A DNA stretch of 64,000 nt from Zizania palustris (Eukaryota > Streptophyta > Magnoliopsida > Poales > Poaceae). Within the stretch, counting starts at the first letter, position 1. Each line of letters opens with the position of its first letter. Shown here in pieces: positions 35,711 to 47,000 of this stretch. Made by a program: the position numbers and the translations under genes. Location: NCBI GenBank assembly GCA_019279435.1, contig JAAALK010000289.1:33795067-33859066 (forward strand), in the 5' to 3' direction. The notes under the pieces are model-generated. The model ran no database searches, was not told the DNA's origin, and saw only the letters and a program-made list of their open reading frames with translations.

Positions 35711-37973
35711 ATTTAGTAAAGAAGCTAGTAGTGATATGTTTGTCACCACCACCACTCCTCACAACAAACTAAAACTCTATAGTTATAGGACCAAGAGTAG
35801 CGACCAAAGTAGGGTGAATGGACGCAAATACAAATTCGCAAGACTTTAAAATAAAACAAAATCGTAATGCTATCACTCTCCTATCAATTGAAATGCAAGA
35901 AGATAGTTTTAGAGATCACATGCATTCAAACGAGATCAACCAAATATGCCTTTAAAAGTGTCACAAGTGTAGCACTCAAAAGCATTCAATCGAATAGTTG
36001 ATGTTCACATAAAAATTCATTCACAAGTCAGCCAAACTAGTTCATCAAACATGTGAAGTACAAATTAGAGCTTACAGACATTTTATCAAATACTATACGC
36101 ACATGCTCATCGTCATTTCATCAAACAAATAGAATGTAAGGTAAAAATGTGCTTACCTGCTTACCTATGACGACCAGACAAAAATATCGACGAAGAGACG
36201 ATGCAAAAGTTGAGGTCACAAATGTTGACCTCGGACTACGTGCACTCTAGCGCTGGAGGTGGAGAAAACTAGGCAAATCCGTAGGGGGGTGCGCGCTGCC
36301 TGACATCCACGCGTAAAGCAGAAGCAGCTGGAGAAAATGAGTGCACGCACTTCCAGGCGGATGCCTTTTGTGTTGGTGCACACGTGTACTTATGGGGTGT
36401 TTGGATACCAGGACTAAATTTTAGTTCTTGTCACATCGAATGTTTAGATACTGTTTTGGAACATTAAATATAGACTATTTATAAAACTCATCCATAATCG
36501 GTGGATTATTCACGACACGAATATAATTAGTCTAATTACGCCATGATTTAACAATGTGGTGCTACAGTAAACATTTACTAATTATGGATTAATTAGGCTT
36601 AATAAATTCGTCTCGTGAATTATCCTCTGATTCTGCAATTATTTTTATAATTAGTTCACACTTAGTACTTCAAATTGATATCCAAATATCTGATGTGACA
36701 TAAACTAAATTTTAGTTCATAGAACACCGTCTTAGCCGGTGGACGAGTGAGGATGCATGAAGCCTTAGGCAACACTGGGAAACTGTGGACGCGCAGGATG
36801 TGCTCGGGATAGTGGTTCACTGGCATGGCTTGGGTAGAGCGTCGAGCAGCGGTCAGAGAAGGTAGTGGATGGCCTACGCACACCGGTTGTTGTGGACTTT
36901 CCTTGTGTCACATGAATACCAAGAAGCGGCTAATCCCTGTGCGCTGAAGACCAACAACCTTGGGCGGAGGGCAAAAACAGCTATGGCAGCGAAGTAAAAA
37001 GGGTCAATTTTTTCCGTGCCATTAAAATTTTTACGTTTTGCCAATATACCATTAGTGTGCCATTGACAGATGGGGGCCGCCACAGTCACTGACAGTGGCA
37101 TATAGGCAATTTCTGAAAATTATAATGGCATGCGAGTAATTTTCCCAAGTAAAAACCAGCCGAAGGTCAAAAACCGAACGACGACCAGAACAAGGCTACC
37201 GCCAGTGACGCTTGGGAGAGGGAGAGGGCACAGGAAAAACCCTAGATTTTTTTTGGATAAGAGACAAAATGAGTTCCCACAAGTTAACCCTAGAAGGGAC
37301 AGTCCAAGGGGCTATTTGAAGCCTAAACACATTTCAGGAAATGACTAAAATGCCCCTAGAGTTACAATTACATACTCAAGGCCTGAAGGGCAAAAACGTA
37401 AAAACCTATCCTAATTATTTTTCCGATGCTTGCGTGATTTTCACAGCCTCACATCAGATCCGTTGATCTTCAAATGGGTAGTTGACGTGGTCGGCGGTTT
37501 TAAGCCTAAACCGCCAAAGCGTTTGCCGCCCTTACACTGAACCCGGATTAGACCACTACAACCCCATGACTCCTTCATCCCGGCAATCACCCGTCCATCT
37601 ACCTAAGTCACACCGGCCAATGCCACGACAAGTCATTTATCGCCCTTGCACCGTGTACCCAGATTAGACCACCACGACCCTGCAGCTCCCTCAGTCCTGT
37701 GATCACCCGTCCATGTACCTAAGTCACACGACCAAGCTACGACAAGTCCTCTTTCTTCAAAGTGCCTTCCTTCGGAGCGCCTCTTCAAAGTACCTCCCCT
37801 CGAAGAGATTCCTTATCTTCTATCTTCCATTAAAAATCACTCATCATGGGAGCCATGAGATCCACGGTCTTCACCATGACTTCTCCATAGTTTCAGCTCA
37901 GCTTATCTCTATTTGCATGATATTTTTTAATATTATATTTTTTCCCATTGTAATGCACGAGTACTCAGCTAGT
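35711..37973 (+). mobile_element. Candidate Helitron with about 2 kb of captured or inserted DNA
   Basis: The left ~75 bp (to 35785) match the first half of the short Helitron-like repeats (AAGAAGCTAGTAGTG, CACTCCTCACAACAAAC). The right ~115 bp (37860-37973) match their second half and end ACTCAGCTAGT. The two halves are contiguous in the short copies but here enclose about 2 kb of unrelated DNA. That DNA includes an LTR-like start (GACCAAGAGTAGCGACC, 35788), a MITE (36394-36730) and low-complexity sequence. No Rep/helicase is present. A later insertion into a short copy would give the same picture. Confidence 0.4.
36394..36730. mobile_element. MITE with GGGGTGTTTGGAT termini (copy 1)
   Basis: Opens GGGGTGTTTGGATACCAGG. 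Its terminal regions are inverted copies (ACTAAATTTTAGTTC at both sides; TTAGTCTAATTACG against GGATTAATTAGGC), closing AGAACACC. About 337 bp, noncoding, with the same layout as 38658-38993. Confidence 0.75.
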
Positions 37974-37984
37974 GCATGTTAAAA

Positions 37985-38125
37985 TCTATATTATTTTAAA
38001 AAAACTAGTGGTAGTGAGTCTGTCACCGTCACCACTTCTCACAACAAACTAAAACATTATGTACTTAGCTTTATTCATTTCTGTTCGCTTGAAATTCTTT
38101 TAATATTATATTTTACTCCGCTAGT
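37985..38125 (+). mobile_element. Short Helitron-like repeat (copy 5)
   Basis: TCTATATTATTTTAAAAAAAC to TCCGCTAGT, with the GTGAGTCTGTCACC block. It immediately follows the right end of the candidate Helitron. Confidence 0.45.
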
Positions 38126-38657
38126 GTATGTTAAAAAAACTAGACTCACGGTTCTTGCTTTTCCATAGCTACAAATATAAGGATTTTAGAGTTTATCTCT
38201 CTAAAAAATGGATTTAAAAATATAGAATTTAATGATATTTATTTGAGTCATTTAATTTTTATTTTGTACTAAAACATTTTTTAAATTGTATTATTTTGTA
38301 ATATAAACTCAAGATCCAATAAAATGGATATTTTAAATTAAATTTAATCCTGTAAACATTGAACATTCCTTTAAATTCTAGCCGGGAGGAAGAAATATAT
38401 TTGCAAAAAATAGCCAGACATTTGCTACAACGGTCCTTTTTATAATTAAACCGGCCCGGGCTTCCGCCTATGATTTTTCGGCTGAACCGTCGGTTCGGTC
38501 CGGTTTTTTCCTATGGCTGTTGCTTTTGATTTGGTTTCAGAATCCAACGGATTAGACTCTTGAGAGTAGGCGGGCTTGACTAGGATCCGTGAAAAAACAG
38601 CATCATTAAATTTGGCGTTATATGACAAATCAGGTAACTGTGATTTGAGATGAAAAA
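38126..38657. other. AT-rich noncoding DNA
   Basis: 38130-38260 resembles 35627-35710 (TTTAAAAATATAGAA blocks). 38445-38520 has CCGGTTCGG-type short inverted repeats. No gene seen. Confidence 0.4.
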
Positions 38658-38993
38658 GGGGTGTTTGGATCTCGGACTAAAATTTAGTCCATGTCACATC
38701 AGATATTTAGACATCAATTTGAATAACTAAATGTGAACTAATTATAAAAATAATTAAAGAATCAGAGTATAATTCACGAGACAAATTTGTTAAGCCTAAT
38801 TAATCCATAATTCGCAAATGTTTAATGTAGCATCATAATGTTAAATCACGACGTAATTAGGCTTATTATCTCATGAATAATTCACCGATTATGAATGAGT
38901 TTTGTAAATAGTATATATTTAATACTACAAAATAATATTTAAACATTAAATGTGATAGTGACTAAAATTTAGCCCGTCGATCTAAACACCCCC
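38658..38993. mobile_element. MITE with GGGGTGTTTGGAT termini (copy 2)
   Basis: Begins GGGGTGTTTGGATCTCGG and ends TCTAAACACCCCC. Its inverted halves include CTAAAATTTAGTCC against GACTAAAATTTAGCCC. About 336 bp. Related to 36394-36730. The target duplication is ambiguous in A-rich flanks. Confidence 0.78.
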
Positions 38994-40100
38994 TAAAACA
39001 ATTAACATGTCATTTCATCCATTCCTACTTCACGGGCTTATCATTTCAATTGTCACATATCTAACGTAATTAATATGATTATTACGATCCACCCTAATAT
39101 TTTTGAGCTAGTCGACGCGGTTGAGGTCACCAAGGTGAGCTAAAAACATTCTAGTAAGAAAAAAGTCTATATAATCTCATCATATATTTCTGATTAATTA
39201 TTTAACATATGATCTAATAAAACATATGTTTATTCCCTAACTTTTAAATACCATTTACTTAACACTAAGGTGATTTTACCCTATTAAAAACTATATTTTT
39301 GAGCTAGTCGATACCGTTGAGGTAGAGTATATTATTAGATATTCATTAGTGACTACGTTCTCATATATTTAATCAGTACAATTTGTGAACTATATAGTTG
39401 TTACCAAAGCAGAATAGAGATAAATTAGAATAGAGATATAAAGATGGAAGGATATATTGTAATGCTGTTTTAAAACTATAAAGTAAAGGCGGAAAATATT
39501 ATTATCCCCTTCAATTCCTTATGATCCATTAAGCAAAGGCAAAGAGGAATACAAGATTTAGTTTCAAATCTGAACTATTTATATTGCATTTTGTGTAAAA
39601 TTTAATCTTAATTGTTGATTTTAAATACTTTTTAATGTTATGATATATTATTGCTTATTTATGTTCATGTTCTGTTGGTGGCGCACCGCCCGCTGATGGG
39701 AACACAAGGTGATTTGTCTATTTAACTTAATTAGCATTTAAGAGTTTAGTAAGAGTTTGTTTGGGACTACTCCACTTTTCTAAAATTCACTACTCCGTGA
39801 AATTCATTTAGAATCATATCTAGAGTAGAGTTGTTGCTCTATTGTGGAGTACTTGTACCTGTTTGGCTTGTAAAGCGGATCTAAATTCAAAAATAGTGGA
39901 ATTTAGTAGGAATGTACTAATTTGCCCATAAGTTATAGTACGTTTTAATTGTTGACAAGCTTTAATATAATTGTAATGTAATAATATTATTTTATATTTT
40001 TAATCATAATAATTCATATTATTGCAATAGTATCGAGAAAAACACCATCTAACAAAAAATGTAAACCGACTTATTAAAATTGATAATTTATCCCATTACT
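38994..40100. other. AT-rich intergenic DNA
   Basis: No coding signature. A short direct repeat, TTTTTGAGCTAGTCGA..GTTGAGGT, occurs near 39100 and 39297. 39765-39930 resembles a degenerate MITE (GTTTGTTTGGGACTACTCC, GTACCTGTTTGGC). Confidence 0.4.
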
Positions 40101-40109
40101 TATATTAAA

Positions 40110-41029
40110 AAAGCAGATGCCCTTTCCTCGCACCACAGCAAGCCACGTCATCGTTTTACAAAAAGGGCCTTCGGTTTTTCGTAATTTGTTAGAGCTCCAA
40201 CGTTTTTTGGCTGGCGTGGCCGCCTTCGTGGGCCGCCACGTAGCTCCTTGCCCGAGCTGGCGGTTTTGCATAAAAACCATCCTGTTTTCTATAATCGCAT
40301 AAAGGTCCACATCCGTACGGTCCGCTGTCTTGCCTCTTTTGTGTATGCGCCCTCATTTCGTGATAATTTATACGCAAAGGAGAGGAAATTCGGAAAATGG
40401 AAGTGCGCTCTAAAAATAGAAAACTCAGGGGCGTTTTTGAAAAATGGCCAGTTGCTGGCAGCCAGAGCCCCACATCCACCCGATCCCTATTCGCCCATCC
40501 CTAGCTTGCTCGACGCCGCCTCCCTTGCCCTAGCCGCTCGCCACCGCCTCCCTCGGCCTGGCCGCTCACCATCGCCTACCTCGACATGCCAACTCGACGC
40601 ATCTTCTTCCGGCATGGCCCCTCACCGCCGCCTCTCCCGGCATGGCCGTGTCTGTCAGTTGCTCCTCGGTGGCGCAGCTCCCCAGAGAAGGAAGCCCACG
40701 CCCCGCCCCAACCTGACCGGATCTGATGGCCAACAGCAACCTCCAAAGACGAATCATCAAGGTTGCGCCTATGATCTGATCACCTGGGCGTAGATCTCCC
40801 GTCGCCGCCCTCCGCCTGGATTCATTTTTTTCGCACCTCTCCGTGCTAATTTTTTTCATGCCTGTGTGTTTGCATCTCTATTTTTTCGTGACACAGAAGT
40901 TCAATAGACATTATAGTCATTGATTGAGATATGAGTAGCGAGCTACTGTGCTTATTCACAACTATTCATCATTTTGTTCTTTCCTCCGTAATACTTGTTC
41001 AGGTCATTGCATATCTATTGAAACCTCGT
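40110..41029 (+). other. GC-rich region upstream of the phosphatase fragments
   Basis: 40455-40800 is C-rich and open in several frames (Pro/Arg/Ser-rich, low complexity). It may be a 5' leader-like segment carried with the gene fragments, or the end of a transposon. No domain is visible. Confidence 0.35.
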
Positions 41030-42380
41030 GGTTGAATCCCCCCGTGCGAAGGCATTCTTCTTGGACTGCAATGAGATTGCAGATCTGTGTGATAGTGCTG
41101 AGAGAATATTTTCAAGTGAACCAAGTGTTTTGCGATTAAAGCTCCTGTTAAGATATTTGGTGATTTACATGGTCAATTTGGTGACCTCATGCGATTGTTT
41201 GATGAGTATGGTGCTCCTTCAACGGCAGGAGACATTGCGTGAGTTCTTGGTCCTTCAATGACACACTTCTTAAAAATTTTTGTTGCAATTATGGTAGGTT
41301 TTTTATAGGCCAAAACTGCATGATAAACTGTGATATTTTAGTTGCCAAATCAATTTGTGAATTCTTCAAGTCGTATCATTAATGTGTTTCCTTAATTGCA
41401 TTTTTTTCATTTAGGAGGTATTTCCCTCCCTTTTCTTGGTCTTGTGCTGGTACATAATTTAGTATGAACCTACGGTTACATTGATTATCTCTTCTTGGGG
41501 GATTATGTGGATCGAGGCTAGCATATTTTAGAAACTATGACTCTTCTTCTTGCATTGAAGGTATTAAACTCTTATCTTGACACCACAATGTGACATGCTT
41601 ATTTATTTAAATTGTAGTATATAAACAATTATATGTTTTAGGTTGAGTATCCTCAGAATGTACATTTAATTCGTGGAAATCATGAAGCTGCATATATTAA
41701 TGCTTTGTTTGGTTTCCGAATAGAGTGTATAGAGCGAATGGTACATTGTTTATTATGCTTCTCGTTACAAGAACATATTAGCCTTTAGCTTATGGGGATG
41801 CTATTTTCTCATAAAACAGGGTGAGAGAGATGGTATCTGGACATGGCACCGTATGAATAGATTATTTAATTGGCTTCCTTTGGTTGCGCTTATAGAAAAG
41901 AAAATTATATGCATGCATGGTGGCATTGGTCGATGAGCAAATTGAGAATCTTCAGAGGCCAATTACCATGGAAGCAGGTTCTATTGTCCTCATGGATCTT
42001 CTATGGTAAAACATTTAAACTGCTATTTACTCTTCCATGAGTCTTTAGTTTTCTTCATGTCAAGTCCTCTTTGTGATGCTTATAGGTCTAACCTGATAGA
42101 GAATGATAGTGTTGAAGGACTGAGACCAAATGCTCCAAGTCCTGGTCTTGTTACATTTGGGGTTTGTCTCCCTAACCCTTACACTTATGAGCACTTCTTT
42201 ACTTTTGATCCCTTTTGATTCTCTAAACTTAATATGTGTTGTAGCCTGATCGTGTTATGGAGTTTTGCAACAACAATGATCTTCAACTAATTGTACGAGA
42301 ACATGAGTGTGTGATGGACAGATTTGAGCGCTTTGCTCAAGGTCACCTGATCACTTTTTTCTCCGCAACAGATTATTGTG
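41030..42380 (+). pseudogene. BSL/BSU1-type Ser/Thr phosphatase fragment with introns retained
   Basis: Six exon-like blocks encode successive parts of a PPP-family phosphatase catalytic domain: 41046-41238 (FFLDCNEIADLCDSAERIF), 41476-41560 (DYLFLGDYVDRG), 41642-41740 (NVHLIRGNHEA), 41820-42005 (ICMHGGIGR), 42086-42161 (ENDSVEGLRPNA) and 42245-42380 (HECVMDRFERFAQGH). GDYVDRG, RGNHE and HGG are metal-binding motifs of the family. The DCNEIADLC and VEGLRPNA context points to the Kelch-phosphatase (BSL) group that acts in brassinosteroid signalling. Lesions: a one-base loss before the GDLHGQF motif, a mutated acceptor before block 2, TAG at 41519-41521 after GDYVDRG, and a small deletion with a stop after GGIGR. 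The Kelch part and the C-terminus are missing. Confidence 0.88.
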
Positions 42381-42513
42381 GTATGGATTATTTTAAAATG
42401 TTTTGTTTCCAATCTCTTGGTTGGATTTCTATGATTGCTTGACATGGTATGCACACATTTACTACAAATAATGATTAGCCTTCGGTTCTGATCCTTTCGA
42501 CCCGCCAAAGTAG

Positions 42514-43330
42514 GATATCCGAGGATCGACTTTCTCCCAAGCTGCCCAATCGCTGCAAGGACCTGGTGACTCGCATCGTGCGTCTGCCTCCTCAGGATGA
42601 GGACATGCTTGTCTTGCTGCTTGCGTTCTGGGTGAAAGCCATGAATCCCAAGAGGGCGGATTGGTTGCTGGTCCTGAAGGAGCTAACGACTATGGAGAGC
42701 CTTCTTCTTGCTGAGGTCAGTGAACACTTCTTTTGTCTTTGTGCTAAATCTTCTAAGAAGCAAAATTGAAATCTTGGGATGTTCTATGTTGTTGTGGATT
42801 CACCATTCAGGATGCTTGATGAAGTACTGGAACACCTACGTAATAAAAAATCTATGATTTTGAAGTATTTTAGTTGGTTCAATGCTACATCTTTAATTTT
42901 CATCTCCTGTTAATGTGCTTGGTTGGAATTATATCTGCTTGCTGCTGTGAATCTGTGATTGGTTGGAATGATCATTGTTGGGACCAAAATTGGCTAGAGA
43001 TTGGGTAAAGGAACATGAGAGAGCACCATAAAAATCCTCTTTTTTGAATTCGAAACTTCTGAAATTACTTCTAAATTTTGCAACTGAGTGATTTGCTCTA
43101 CATTGAATTTGAAATCTCTGAGCTTCTGAGCTACATCAGTGGTACTCTGTAATTGGCATTAAGCATGTGTCCTAACAAGTAACAACTTAACAATAGTGTA
43201 TACGATTGGTAGGTGCTGGAGCATGAATTGCTGGAGGACTCTTTTGAAGCAAATGTCCACGACTACACCAAACCGATCGACATATATGGCAAACAAAAGC
43301 TGCCGCAGAAAGCTAAGAATGCAAATAACT
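42514..43330 (+). pseudogene. Fragment resembling a PPR-type plant gene, fused after the phosphatase fragment
   Basis: Block 42514-42715 follows an AG acceptor. It encodes SEDRLSPKLPNRCKDLV and a helical stretch FWVKAMNPKRADWLLVLKEL, and ends at a GT donor. Block 43213 to about 43330 continues in the same phase with VLEHELLEDSFEANVHDYTK and YGKQKLPQKAKNA, then a stop. The spacing of helices and the xDYTKxIDIYGKQ pattern resemble pentatricopeptide repeat proteins, which are organellar RNA-binding factors. The source gene is not certain. It lies only 130 bases after the phosphatase fragment in the same orientation, with its intron retained. Confidence 0.5.
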
Positions 43331-43689
43331 TCACTTGACACAATGATAATGTTATAATGCTCGGTTCGGTCTAGAAAATCAATTATTTTTATGAGATTCT
43401 TGAAGAGATTCTCTCATGAATCTATAGAAGTGAAAATTGTTGTAACTGATGCAGTAAAAGTCTCTTACATCTTACATGGTTATATTATCTGGAAATGAAG
43501 TGAAGATATTATTAGTAAGACACTACTAAAATCGTTGTTTTTATCTGTTATTATATTTAGAGTTCTATATCGGCATCCTCATTATTAGTGTTCTAAATTT
43601 TTTATTGCTATATATTTGTGATTTATTCGTAAGTAATTTTATGTTTATCGATAGATGTGCTTTAGGTTTGAGGTGAGCAAAGCGCACGG

Positions 43690-44034
43690 GCTGTTCTAGT
43701 CTCTTAAATAATCAGAGCCTAACAAAGCCGTGACAAAAGATCCATCTCGCTTGGAAACAACTTTTCAACGGGAAGAGCCAGCCATCCACAGGATCGGCTA
43801 CACCGACCCCGCGGCAGCGAATCCCCGCACCGTTAATATCGGACCCACTCGCAGTCACAGGCCGCGCCCACCGCTCGCCTGGACTCATCGGCAATTTTAC
43901 CGCTCACTGCCACCGCGCTGACACGTACGCTCTCCCGTTGTCCCGTGACCGGGCCGCGTGCTACGGCCACACACGCACGCGCGCACATCCCGGCAACGCC
44001 AGCGGGAGAGAGAGAGAGAGAGAGTGCGGCGGCG
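43690..44034 (+). promoter_or_regulatory. Promoter and leader region of the Tim17/22/23-type gene
   Basis: GC-rich CpG-dense sequence leading to the ATG at 44035. It includes a (GA)n run at 44006-44024, eleven bases before the start, a common feature of plant leaders. A frame open from 43945 runs in phase with the gene, but that upstream start would sit inside the low-complexity leader, so I prefer 44035. Confidence 0.5.
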
Positions 44035-47000
44035 ATGGCGAGCGGCGGTGACCCGAGGAGGAAGGGGATGGAGGAGGAGGAGGGATTCTCGTCCGACGGC
44101 GGGGACACCACGGACGCCGAGTCCTCCGACGAGTTGTCGCCCGCGCAGCGGACGGGAGCGGGGGCGGGGAGGGGAATCCCCGGCGCGAACCCCATCCTGA
44201 AGCGGTTCGCCGTGTCGCGGAACCCGAGCCCGCTGGCCGCCGCCACCGCGGCGCCAGGTGTGTGCCTCCTCCGCTTCGCGTGGGAGTCCGCCGCCGGGTC
44301 CCTCGTCGGCGCCGTCGTTGGATACGGTAACGCTCGCGGTTTTTCCCCCTGTTTTCAGTTTTCGTTCTGGTAGGGTTAGGGTTCTTGCGGTTTGTGTTTG
44401 CAGCTATGGGTTTTGGACCGGAGGGATTATATTAGATGTCTTCAATTCGGGCGCTCCTTTCGGTGTGATTAACTGATTATTGGCTGTCGGCTGTGAGCAT
44501 TGTTGATGCTGCTGCGGTACTTCACAGCTGCACTACCTGACTCCATTCTGTCATATGTTGGTTTAATCTGCTGTGTTACTCTTACCATTGTGCTCGCAGA
44601 AACACACTGTTTGTACTCTGTAGTTTTGCATCCCTTGTGCCATCATTGATAAGTTCCTTTTGTTAGAGTAGTCTAGCGGCCTGTTAGTTTTGAGAGTCTG
44701 CTGGGAAGATTTGGCTCAAGTGAGAGACGTTTAGTTTAGAGCCAGCTTATAGGAGTGAACCAGCGCTAGAATTGTGGTAATTTTATTGAATGTGGGTGAT
44801 AGTAATTGGTAAGTGGTGTACATGAAATATTTTCTTCTGGTGCTTTTAGTTAAGCTGATTACAATGAAATCGTTCTCTCCATAGTAAGTGATATACATGA
44901 AATGTTTTCCTTTGGTGCTTTTAGTTAAACATACCACAATGAAATCATTCTCTCCAGATGGAATGTGTGTGCATTTGTTGGTGTTTTTGTATGTAAGAAG
45001 ATCACTTTTGGGCTTTTGGCCCTGCAGGCTGCAGCTGAAGTATAATTGTCACCCTGAACTTCAATGTTGTCTAATTTTCATCCCTCATATGTGAAAACCA
45101 GTGAAAATAGCATGAAAGTTGTTTTGTTTGGGTTATTGCCATACCACTGATCTTTTTCAACACATGGCATCCACATCATCTCGTTTGGAAAATGTCCAGA
45201 TAAATATTTTCGTAAATCAAGTCAAGTTGGTCCATGCTCTACATAGGATGTCATATTACCAGAACCATGTCATGGGCATGGGCTTAAAGGCCAAGGCCCA
45301 CAACCTAGCCCAATATAGGGCGTGAAGAGTATGGAGTACCCATGCTGTACTGTTGTTAGTTTAGAGATAAGATCATGTTTCTTATTTTAGAGATAAAATT
45401 AGATTGAGTTGTAATCTATTTCCAAGATTTTCTTAACCCATCCTTGGGAAATAATATGTTGCATTGTTTCATAGTTGGAAAACATTTTCTTAACAGTAAT
45501 ACTGTTCCTTTTTGGGGTGGGGGGAAGCTGGAACTTTGTTGACTAAAACTGACTACGGAGTAAAGAGTGATGTACACAATGAAATGATGACACATTGAAT
45601 TCCTACTTAACTGCTAACCATAGTTGTTATGGTGTCGCCATATTGGCGATATGTCATCGTGGAAAGTGTAGAAAACAAAAACATAGTATGTATCTACACC
45701 CTTTTCTGAGATAAGGGGATTTTTTCTCCTAAATTAGCCTAGGTGCAGCCGACAAGTGTAGAAACAAAAACATATATACTTGTAGAAAACAAAAACAATG
45801 AGGCACATAATGACAGTATGTGCAATTAAATTATTCATGATAGGTTGATAGCTAGCCACATATCCTAGCCGGATCTACTTGATCATATGGCTGCAACAAT
45901 GACCAGACATCAATCTATGCAGAGTAATAGCCATAAACTAATCATGATAATGAGGCATACCACTCTTTTCTTTGGTAGTTGCTCTCCTGGTTGGCTGCTT
46001 GTGTCTCTTCCCGCTAATCCCATAGGCTGTGGTAGTTGGATGTGTGGGCGTGTGGCCTATGGGCGCCTGCACCTAGCCACCTGGGTGAGTGAGTGATGCC
46101 TCTGATGGAGTGAGCGAGGCAGGTCGCGGGCGCTTGCCGCATGCGTGATGTGCTGTGCGCCTGCGCCCTGCTTTGCGCCACCGTGCGGCGTTGGCGGTGT
46201 TCATGCCCGCTGCTGCCAAGAAGCCTGGCGGTTGGCACTTGAATCACAGATGGGTGGCTGCAGCAAGGGGAATAGGGATTAGGGTTAGCACATAGCAGCG
46301 CCTTGAAACCTTGAAGAACTTGGGCTGAAAGTAAAAAATGGGCTGAGTTCGTGAGATGGCTCGTGTTTGGCTCAGCTTGTTACAGAGAAAAAACACAGGC
46401 TCATACTCAGCTTGTTTTGGCACTGAGCCGAGCCACTCCGAGCCTCGAGCTGGCTCGTGAGCCTGAGCCAAATTTCCAGCCCTGATTGGGCCAACTTATT
46501 ATAATCTGCATTTTAGATTATAATAATCCCAATAAGCTGGTGGAACCTAACTTTTTTCAGCTTATTATTCTAGAACGAGTAAAATACCCACTACATTTGG
46601 TAGAAGATTACCTCTTGTCCAGTGTTGAAAAAATCGGCCGATCAGCCGATTAATCGGCCGATTAATCGGTGATCGGCCCCAGTCCATTTAATTTACAGGA
46701 AAATCGGCCAGAAATCGGTGGACCGATTAATCGGCCAGTCAACCCGATTAATCGGTGGTCAACCCGATTAATCGGTGATTAATCGGTGGCACCGATTAAT
46801 CGGTCCGGTATAGAAAAATGGGATTTTGCACACCCCACCCAGCACTTTCCCTCTCTCCTGCACACTTTTCCCCTTTTCCTTCTTTCCTGCGCACACCAGA
46901 TCTGGACGGAGACGTGCCCAGCTTGGCAGATCCAGCGCCGCGTCCCCGCCATCCGCCGTCCTCGCCTCACCCCTACTTCTTCGGCGTCGTCCGTGCCTCG

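Noticed and set aside
40248..40793. 181-codon plus-strand frame before the phosphatase fragment
   Set aside because: Low-complexity, does not join in frame to the phosphatase exons through a clear splice site; kept only as a GC-rich region.
43833..44246. 137-codon minus-strand frame opposite exon 1 of the Tim17/22/23-type gene
   Set aside because: Antisense shadow of a GC-rich coding exon and leader.
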